Origin: Candidatus Gastranaerophilales bacterium
GTDB taxonomy: Bacteria > Cyanobacteriota > Vampirovibrionia > Gastranaerophilales > Gastranaerophilaceae
DNA length: 35,255 bases
Assembly (NCBI GenBank): GCA_947585605.1
Contig: CANPXC010000005.1
Span: forward strand, 1 to 35,255
Direction: 5' to 3'
Part shown: piece by piece, positions 1 through 7,404 of the stretch
How the letters are laid out: each line of letters opens with the position of its first letter
Numbering within the stretch: the first letter of the stretch is position 1
The notes under the pieces: model-generated
Told to the model about the DNA's origin: nothing
The model's input: the letters and a program-made list of their open reading frames with translations, nothing else
The model's database searches: none
Program-made: the position numbers and the translations under genes

Positions 1-74
1 TCGGGATGACAAGATTCGAACTTGCGACCCCCGCGACCCGAACACGGTGCGCTACCAAGCTGCGCTACATCCCG
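1..74 (-). tRNA. tRNA-Pro (anticodon CGG)
   Basis: Reverse complement CGGGATGTAGCGCAGCTTGGTAGCGCACCGTGTTCGGGTCGCGGGGGTCGCAAGTTCGAATCTTGTCATCCCGA folds as a cloverleaf: acceptor CGGGATG/CATCCCG, anticodon stem CCGTG/CGCGG with loop TTCGGGT, and a T-arm with GTTCGAATC. Confidence 0.95.
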
Positions 75-100
75 ATTGTGTTATTATTTAATTTTTATAT

Positions 101-180
101 TGTAGCGCACCTACGGTGCTACCTCTCCTCGAACGTGACATTTAGTCACCTTCTCGTCGGCAGAGTCAAGCTCGCTACAT
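101..180. repeat. Structured intergenic element (nested inverted repeats)
   Basis: Outer arms TGTAGCG (101-107) / CGCTACA (173-179); inner hairpins GCGCACC-TAC-GGTGC (about 105-119) and GTGAC-ATTTA-GTCAC (135-149). Confidence 0.5.
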
Positions 181-354
181 TTTGATAATTGTTATTTAGT
201 TTTCAATCAATCGATAACTTTATTTTAATACAAAAAAAATTTTTTAAAACAATTTTTATTCTGTTTTATTTCATTTTATAATTCGCGTTTTTAATAGACA
301 TTTCTGTTTATTTATTTTATAATATTTCTCGTTATATAACAATTAAGGAAAAAA

Positions 355-2214
355 ATGACATCAGACTCAAACCCTGTGCAGGAAAAACAAGATATAGAAA
401 CAACACAGGAAAATAAAGAAAATAATTCTAACGTTAATCTTAAATTTAGAGCAGTTGTTAGAGCATTCTTAGCAAATATATTTATTACATTAATAAAATT
501 GTTTTCCTGGTATTTTACCAAAAGTTCCGCTATGTTCGCGGAAGCAGTCCACTCAGGTGTGGATTCTTTTAACAGTATATGTTTAATGGTAGGTTTAAAA
601 CGAGGCTCAAGACCTTCAGACAGAGTTCACCCCTTTGGTCACGGGCTTGAAACTAACGTATGGACTATTATTGCGTGTATATTAATGTTTTTTGGCGCCG
701 CTGTTTCGCTTATCAGTGCTTACGATAAAATTTTTGTAAATACCCACGAAGTTGAACAACTTATAAAAAATTACCACGCACTTGCTTTCATACTTATATG
801 CAGTATATGTTTTGAGGGCTGGGCTGTTAACAGTGCGGTTCACGCGGTTTTGGACGAATCCAACATTAAACATAAAAATCCGGTAATAGATTTTATTAAA
901 TCAATTAAGTACGTTCATAAAATTACTACACCTACAACAAAATACGTTTGGTATGAGGATGTAGTTGCGCTGACCGGTGTTATTGTAGCTTTTGTTGCGG
1001 TGTCAATCTCTAAATATATCTTACCGCTAAGTTTGGCACATATACCTGACGGTATTGCTTCCGGTATTATCGCTTCAATGCTGCTGTTTTTGGCCGGTTA
1101 TATGCTGAAAAATAATGTAAATCTTTTAACAGGGCTTTCCGCTGAACCGCAAGTTGAAGAAATAATTAAAAAAGTAACTGAAAATCTTCATTGCGTAAGC
1201 TGTGTTAAAGAATTAAAGACCATGAATATGGGTACTTCCGGTTTGATTGTTAATATTACCATTGAAGTAGACCCCGAAATCCAAGTTAAAGAAGCAGATG
1301 ATATTGCAGAAATGGTTGAACGTAAGATAAGAAAACACGTAAGCAATGTTTCACATGTTTCTGTTGAAATCGACTCAAATGACGCGGAAGAAAATTGGGA
1401 AGATAAGTTTGATAAAATAATTCAAGAAGGCGAAAAAATAGAAGTAATTGATGATAAAGAAGCAAATATGCTTTCTAATTTTTATTCTTTTGCTCAAACT
1501 GTCGTAAAAGAAATAATGGTTCCCCGTCCTAAAGTTTATTTTATTGACGCGGAAGAAAATTTAAATACATTAATTGATGTTATTATTGAATCCGGACATA
1601 CGCGTATCCCTATTTATGAAAATGCGGTTGATAATTTAATAGGTGTAATCAATGCAAAAGACGCGCTGAAGGCATTAAGGGATAAAACGTATGAGCAGGA
1701 AGGATTTGAAATAAAATCACTGGCAAGAGAAATTTTAATAATCCCTGAAAACAAATTTATAAGTGATTTGTTAAATGATTTCACGACGACAAAAAACCAA
1801 ATAGCCGCTGTTGTGGATGAACACGGCGGTATCGCGGGTATTGTTACCGTTGAGGATATTATAGAAGAAATAGTCGGTGAAATATATGATGAATTTGATG
1901 AAGCGCCTGTTCCCGAGCTGATAAAGATTGATGATAATACCTTAAATGTGTCCTCACAAATGGATATTGAAGATATAAACGAAAAATATGATTTAGATAT
2001 TCCAAATGAAGATTTTCAAACAATCGGCGGATACGTATTCGGACTTTTGGGGCGTGAACCTGAAATAGGCGATAAAGTTGAAGATAAAAATCTTTCTTTT
2101 GAGGTCATAGAGCTTGACGGAATAAGAATTTCACGCGTTATAATGAGAAAAAATACTCCGTTTGTCGAATCAATAAATAAAGAAGAAAATACTCAAACCA
2201 ATGAAACATTATAA
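355..2214 (+). CDS. Cation diffusion facilitator family transporter fused to a CBS-pair plus CorC/HlyC-type C-terminal domain
   Basis: N-terminus resembles CDF (FSWYFTKSSAMFAEAVHSGVDSFNSICLMVGLKRGSRPSDRVHPFGHGLE). C-terminus resembles the CorC/hemolysin-C family (VKEIMVPRPKVYFIDAEENLNTLIDVIIESGHTRIPIYE...VVDEHGGIAGIVTVEDIIEEIVGEIYDEFDE). Confidence 0.85.
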   Translation: MTSDSNPVQEKQDIETTQENKENNSNVNLKFRAVVRAFLANIFITLIKLFSWYFTKSSAMFAEAVHSGVDSFNSICLMVGLKRGSRPSDRVHPFGHGLETNVWTIIACILMFFGAAVSLISAYDKIFVNTHEVEQLIKNYHALAFILICSICFEGWAVNSAVHAVLDESNIKHKNPVIDFIKSIKYVHKITTPTTKYVWYEDVVALTGVIVAFVAVSISKYILPLSLAHIPDGIASGIIASMLLFLAGYMLKNNVNLLTGLSAEPQVEEIIKKVTENLHCVSCVKELKTMNMGTSGLIVNITIEVDPEIQVKEADDIAEMVERKIRKHVSNVSHVSVEIDSNDAEENWEDKFDKIIQEGEKIEVIDDKEANMLSNFYSFAQTVVKEIMVPRPKVYFIDAEENLNTLIDVIIESGHTRIPIYENAVDNLIGVINAKDALKALRDKTYEQEGFEIKSLAREILIIPENKFISDLLNDFTTTKNQIAAVVDEHGGIAGIVTVEDIIEEIVGEIYDEFDEAPVPELIKIDDNTLNVSSQMDIEDINEKYDLDIPNEDFQTIGGYVFGLLGREPEIGDKVEDKNLSFEVIELDGIRISRVIMRKNTPFVESINKEENTQTNETL

Positions 2215-3088
2215 ATTCGGATATGTTGCAATAATAGGAAGACCTAATGTCGGTAAATCAACCATATTAAACAGATTAATCGGACAAAAAATAGCTATTG
2301 CAACTAATAAGGCTCAAACTACAAGACGGAGAATTAACGGTATTTTGACGACAGACGAAGCGCAAATTGTGTTTGTTGATACCCCCGGAATTCATAAACC
2401 TATTGATAAATTAAGCGAGTGTTTGGTGGATGAGGCTAAAAGTGCCATACCTGACGTCGATTTAGTGGTTTTTGTTGTTGACGGTTCAACATCGGCAGGC
2501 AGGGGCGATAAGTGGATTGTTGAAAATGTTCTTAAATCATATAACGGCGAAATGCTTATTGCCGCTAACAAATATGATTTGGAAAAAGATATTAACAAAA
2601 GAGAAGAAAATCTTTTAACATATAAAACTCTGTTTGAAAAGAATTATTCGTGCGTGAAAATCTCGGCGAAAACAGGCAGAAATTTTGATACTTTAATAAA
2701 AAATATCGTAAGAAAGCTGCCTGCGGGTGAAAAAATTTATGATGATGATGAAATTACGGACGAAACCATGCGAAATATCGCAAGAGAGCTTATAAGAGAA
2801 AAAATTCTTTTATATACCCGCGATGAGGTTCCGCACAGTGTAGCTGTTATTATTGAGTCTTATGAAGAACAAGAAAATCTTGATAAAATTACCGCACAAA
2901 TTATTGTCGAACAGGAAACTCAAAAGGGAATTATAATCGGTAAAAACGCGTCAATGCTTAAAAAAATAGGAACCGAAGCAAGAAAAGAAATTGAGCAAAC
3001 CGCAGGGAAGAAAGTTTTTTTGGATTTACAGGTAAAAGTTATAAAAGATTGGCGTAAAAAATCCAAAGATATGGAAAAGATGTATTAA
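2201..3088 (+). CDS. era: GTPase Era
   Basis: G1 GRPNVGKST, DTPGIH, NKYD and a C-terminal KH domain; overlaps the upstream gene by 14 nt. Confidence 0.95.
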   Translation: MKHYKFGYVAIIGRPNVGKSTILNRLIGQKIAIATNKAQTTRRRINGILTTDEAQIVFVDTPGIHKPIDKLSECLVDEAKSAIPDVDLVVFVVDGSTSAGRGDKWIVENVLKSYNGEMLIAANKYDLEKDINKREENLLTYKTLFEKNYSCVKISAKTGRNFDTLIKNIVRKLPAGEKIYDDDEITDETMRNIARELIREKILLYTRDEVPHSVAVIIESYEEQENLDKITAQIIVEQETQKGIIIGKNASMLKKIGTEARKEIEQTAGKKVFLDLQVKVIKDWRKKSKDMEKMY

Positions 3089-3178
3089 AATTTATAGTCT
3101 TTTTAATTAGTTGAAGCAGGGTTGTAAAATCTAAAAATATACTTTATAGCTGGATTAGTTAATAACCTTGGTATTTAT

Positions 3179-5782
3179 ATGTTTAAACCTCCGGTAAAAT
3201 TAATCCTGCTAATAATTTTGTTATGCTTTAATTTTTCTTTATGTTTTGCTGATGATATTTATACTTATAATGAATTAATTGATAATTTAACAGAATCTTG
3301 TGAACAAAAGGATATAAATATACAAGAAGATTTAAAAGCTAATTGTTCCGTGGGTTGTCCTATGCCTTCTTCAGTAAATATAAACGGGAATAACCATACA
3401 ATAGACGGTAATGATTGCGGCGGATTTATTCTGGAAAACGGTAAAACTCTTAATATGAGCGCGGTAAAAGCTGAAAATTTCCACGGAACTCAAGGCGGAG
3501 TGGTTTATAATAACAATGGCTGCAGTGTTAACTCTTTAGATGGTGAATTTTGTCATAATTCCTCGGACGGTGACGGAGGAGTTATATATAATAATGCCAA
3601 TATAGGTAATATAAACGGAGAATTTTCCGATAATCATTCGGTTAATAACGGCGGAGCCGTTTATAATAATTCCTTAAGCCGAATAGAAAATGTAACGGGA
3701 AGTTTTAAAAATAATTCAACTACTGATTCTACTGGCGGTGCAATATGTAATATGGGAGAAGTAGGCAGGGTTAATGCATATTTTAACTCAAATCGTGCGG
3801 TTACGGGAAATGGCGGTGCTGTTTCAAATTATTCAAAAATAGATTATATTGAAGCGGATTTTAATTCAAATAATGCAAAAGAGTCCGGCGGTGCCGTTTT
3901 TAATTCGGGTTTAATAGGGTATTTAAAAGGTAATTTTAACGGAAACAGCTCTGAAGAAAATAATATGTATATGGGCGGCGGGGCAATAATGAACTATGGC
4001 TCGATTAATAAATTATCGGGCAAATTTGAAAATAATAAAACAAACGGTTACGGCGGAGCTATACATAATGCTTACGGCGTAATTAATCTTATATCTGATG
4101 AAGAAGATATTATTTTTAACGGAAATACCGATTCAACAGGTTCAAATGCAATATATAATGACAGCGGCGTTGTAAACCTAAATGCCGGAGGTTATGATAT
4201 TGTTATTAATGACGCTATAACCGGCGGGAATACTGATTACAGCCATGATTCAATCATAAATATAAATAATCCGGCAGTTTCTCAGTCCGGGCAAGGAAAT
4301 ATAGCAATAAATAATACGGTTGCGGATAATATTATAAATATGTACGGCGGTACATTAAAGTTGGGCTTAAATCCTAATGACGGCACGACGGGTGAATTTT
4401 TAAAAAGCGTTGATTTTAATTTTTACGGAGGAACGCTGGATTTAAGGGATGAAAATATACACAATACAAATCTTGGTAATTTAACCTTGTACTCCGACAT
4501 GAATTTAAAGCTGGACGGAAGCTTTGAAGAACCTTTATCCGATACTTTTACCGCAAATTCTTTTGTTTCAAACGGATTTAATATTAATATAACCGATATT
4601 TTATTAATGACAACCACAAATGAAAAGAGAATAGAAATATCACCAATCGGAGAAAATATAGATGAAACGGTAAGAAATTTAATAAAAGAAGCAATTATAT
4701 ATACAGGCGGTGATGTGATAAATTCTCCTATATATAAGTATAAATCTTGGTATGACAAAGAAAACGGTCTTATTATATTTGAAAGACTTGAAGGAACTGA
4801 TATTTATAATCCGTCTGTAAAAGCTGCCGCTGTAGCTGCACAATTGGGCGGATATTTATTTCAGTTAAACTCGTATCAGGAAGCATTCAGAAGAATGGAT
4901 ATGTATATGTTAATGACTAACAGACAAAGATTGACATATAAATATGCAAATAAATATGCTTCAATTGACTCTGCGAACGGGTATTATAATCCCTATTCGC
5001 CTTATGATAATAAATATGGCTGGATAAGCCCTTATAGTGTGTTTGAAAATGTCCCCTTGAAAAGAGGTTATAAGGTATCGAATATTTTATACGGTACATT
5101 TGCCGGGATAGAATCAGAATTAATTAATTTAAAAAAAGATTGGGATTTAATTTGGAGTCCGTATATAGGCTATAACGGTTCTCATCAGGCTTATCAAGGA
5201 ATTGATATATATCAAAACGGCGGTTCGTTCGGTGGTGTCGCAATGGCTTATAAGGGGAATTTATTTACCGGATTGACCTTGAATGCCGGAGTAAATAACT
5301 GTGAAGCCGATAATATGTATGGCAAAGATAATTTTTCCATGATTATGGGCGGTTTAGCAAGTAAAACAGGTTATAACTTTGAATTTAATGACGGCAGATT
5401 TATTCTGCAGCCTAATTATTTTATGTCTTATACATTTGTAAATACATTTGATTATAACAATGCCGCAGGAATTAGAATATCTTCAAGTCCGTTAAATGCG
5501 CTGCAAGTTGCGCCGGGTATCAGATTTATAGGCAATTTTGAAAACGGACTGCAGCCATATTCAACTTTATATATGGTATGGAATTTAATTGATAAATCTA
5601 AATTTAAAGCAAATGATGTTTCGCTTCCGCAATTAAGCATAAAACCGTTTGTATTTTATTCTGTAGGGGTAAGAAAAATATTCAATGAAAATTTTACGGG
5701 ATATTCACAAGTATATTTAGTAAACGGCGGCAGAAACGGTGTAGGTCTACAGGCAGGATTAAGGTTTAAAGTCGGGCATTAA
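3179..5782 (+). CDS. Autotransporter-like surface protein with Pmp-like GGA[I/V]xN repeats and C-terminal beta-barrel
   Basis: Signal peptide (LILLIILLCFNFSLCFA), about 8 repeats of the GGA[VI]xN ... GxFxxN type, and a C-terminal region with alternating aromatic/hydrophobic strands typical of autotransporter barrels. Confidence 0.75.
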   Translation: MFKPPVKLILLIILLCFNFSLCFADDIYTYNELIDNLTESCEQKDINIQEDLKANCSVGCPMPSSVNINGNNHTIDGNDCGGFILENGKTLNMSAVKAENFHGTQGGVVYNNNGCSVNSLDGEFCHNSSDGDGGVIYNNANIGNINGEFSDNHSVNNGGAVYNNSLSRIENVTGSFKNNSTTDSTGGAICNMGEVGRVNAYFNSNRAVTGNGGAVSNYSKIDYIEADFNSNNAKESGGAVFNSGLIGYLKGNFNGNSSEENNMYMGGGAIMNYGSINKLSGKFENNKTNGYGGAIHNAYGVINLISDEEDIIFNGNTDSTGSNAIYNDSGVVNLNAGGYDIVINDAITGGNTDYSHDSIININNPAVSQSGQGNIAINNTVADNIINMYGGTLKLGLNPNDGTTGEFLKSVDFNFYGGTLDLRDENIHNTNLGNLTLYSDMNLKLDGSFEEPLSDTFTANSFVSNGFNINITDILLMTTTNEKRIEISPIGENIDETVRNLIKEAIIYTGGDVINSPIYKYKSWYDKENGLIIFERLEGTDIYNPSVKAAAVAAQLGGYLFQLNSYQEAFRRMDMYMLMTNRQRLTYKYANKYASIDSANGYYNPYSPYDNKYGWISPYSVFENVPLKRGYKVSNILYGTFAGIESELINLKKDWDLIWSPYIGYNGSHQAYQGIDIYQNGGSFGGVAMAYKGNLFTGLTLNAGVNNCEADNMYGKDNFSMIMGGLASKTGYNFEFNDGRFILQPNYFMSYTFVNTFDYNNAAGIRISSSPLNALQVAPGIRFIGNFENGLQPYSTLYMVWNLIDKSKFKANDVSLPQLSIKPFVFYSVGVRKIFNENFTGYSQVYLVNGGRNGVGLQAGLRFKVGH

Positions 5783-5787
5783 ACCAA

Positions 5788-5823
5788 ATCCGCCCTGCGA
5801 AACTGCAGAGCGGATAAATTTTT
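5788..5823 (+). terminator. Rho-independent terminator of the autotransporter gene
   Basis: Stem ATCCGC...GCGGAT with inner CTGC/GCAG, followed by a T-rich tract. Confidence 0.7.
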
Positions 5824-5932
5824 ATGAATTTGCATTTGAAACTGTTTGTGTTTCTTCTTTTTTCTTTTTCATTAATTTTGCTATTCCGTAACCAATTCCG
5901 GCAATTGCACCAAGCATTAATAGTTTATTCAT
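5822..5932 (-). CDS. Small single-pass membrane protein (36 aa)
   Basis: MNKLLMLGAIAGIGYGIAKLMKKKKEETQTVSNANS; strong Shine-Dalgarno (GGAGGGAATAATA-ATG on the minus strand); hydrophobic N-terminus followed by a Lys-rich stop-transfer segment. Below the ORF-track cutoff. Confidence 0.7.
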   Translation of the reverse strand: MNKLLMLGAIAGIGYGIAKLMKKKKEETQTVSNANS

Positions 5933-6044
5933 TATTATTCCCTCCCGTTTTTACTTTTTGATGTTAACTTGTTATAAGAAAATTTTCCATATCGTAATTT
6001 CTTGAAATGCGGATAATATTATTTTTTTTCGAATTTGAAAATTA

Positions 6045-6053
6045 TGATATAAT
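6045..6053 (+). promoter_or_regulatory. Candidate extended -10 promoter for the yhaO-like operon
   Basis: TGATATAAT upstream of the TTG start at 6112, with AGGGGG as the ribosome-binding site at about 6101. No good -35. Confidence 0.45.
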
Positions 6054-6111
6054 TTATGAAGTCAGAGGTAGTTGCAGTTTAGGCAGCTGAGTATAGATAC
6101 AGGGGGATATT

Positions 6112-7404
6112 TTGAGCTTTTCATTTATTCAAATTTCGGATATTCATTTAGGCCGCCCGTTTTCTGACTTGTCAAAATATTCTGTTGATATAAATTTAAA
6201 ACACTTGTATAAAAATGCAGTTGAAAAAGCATTAAATAATGCCGTTGATTTTGCTATCGGTAAAGCTGTTGATTTCGTTTTAATATGCGGAGATACCTTT
6301 GATTCAAATGAACAGGATTTTGAAGCTAAAATTATATTAAAAGAAGTTTTAAATAAACTTTTATCTGCTGATATCAAAGTTTTTTTAATCTGCGGCAATC
6401 ATGACCCGTTATCTTCTTATAATAAGTTAACGTTTGATTTTGATGAAAATTCCCCTATTCATATAACGGGATTAAATTCAAAAAATCCCGCAGAATATAC
6501 GCTAAAGGATAAATCGGGAAAGAATGACGTAATAATTCACGCTTTCAGCTTTGAAAATAATGTGTTAAAAGAAAATCCCGTTAAGTATTTTACTCCGCCT
6601 CAGAAGGAGAATGGGGGAGCATTTCATATCGGAATGCTTCACTGTGATTTGGATTGCTCAAGTGAAAGCCCTTATGCACCTTGTAAATCCGCTCAATTAA
6701 AAGATATAAATTATAATTATTGGGCTTTGGGGCATATACACATTCCTAGCGTTATTGATGATAAAATCGTTTATTCCGGAACTATTCAAGGCCGTAATAC
6801 TAAAGAAACCGGAGTTCACGGTATACGATATATTAAGGTTGATGATAATAATGCAATTGCGGAAAATTCATTTATACCCCTTGATGTTATACGTTACGAG
6901 GATTTATGTATTGATTTATCCTCCTCTAAAGATATCACTTCAGCGGCTTCCGTTATTACCGACTCCGTTTATGATTTAATCGGGAACGATAAAAATACTT
7001 CCTGTGAACTTTTTCTTTTAAGAATTTACTTGACCGGCATGGTATGTTTTTATGATGAAATAAATGAACAATTCTTTTCGGTACTCTCTGAACGATTAAA
7101 TAATCAGACTCAAGGGAAAATTTGTATTTCTCAAATTAATAATAATACCTCAATAAAAGCGGATTTGGAGGCAATTATCTCCGATGAGGGTATTGCGGGC
7201 GAAATATATAAGACAATTCAAAATGATGATAATATGACTTCATTTTTTAATTCGGTTCAAAATTCTTTGCAAAAATTGGTTTCCGATTGCAATTATTCCG
7301 AAGAAGAAAAGCAAAAACTTCAAGTTGAAGTATTAAATTCGGTTAAGGAAAATTGCATAAATATCTGCGGTAGTATTTGTGCTGACGAAAGAACGGTTGA
7401 TTAA
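6112..7404 (+). CDS. SbcD/YhaO-like metallophosphoesterase (DNA repair exonuclease family)
   Basis: QISDIHLGRPF, CGDTFDS, CGNHDPLSSY, GHIHIP motifs; TTG start preceded by AGGGGG. Confidence 0.85.
   Translation: MSFSFIQISDIHLGRPFSDLSKYSVDINLKHLYKNAVEKALNNAVDFAIGKAVDFVLICGDTFDSNEQDFEAKIILKEVLNKLLSADIKVFLICGNHDPLSSYNKLTFDFDENSPIHITGLNSKNPAEYTLKDKSGKNDVIIHAFSFENNVLKENPVKYFTPPQKENGGAFHIGMLHCDLDCSSESPYAPCKSAQLKDINYNYWALGHIHIPSVIDDKIVYSGTIQGRNTKETGVHGIRYIKVDDNNAIAENSFIPLDVIRYEDLCIDLSSSKDITSAASVITDSVYDLIGNDKNTSCELFLLRIYLTGMVCFYDEINEQFFSVLSERLNNQTQGKICISQINNNTSIKADLEAIISDEGIAGEIYKTIQNDDNMTSFFNSVQNSLQKLVSDCNYSEEEKQKLQVEVLNSVKENCINICGSICADERTVD

Noticed and set aside
1-355. tRNA-Pro as an integration site of a mobile island
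   Set aside because: No integrase, attachment-site duplication or phage genes are seen nearby.
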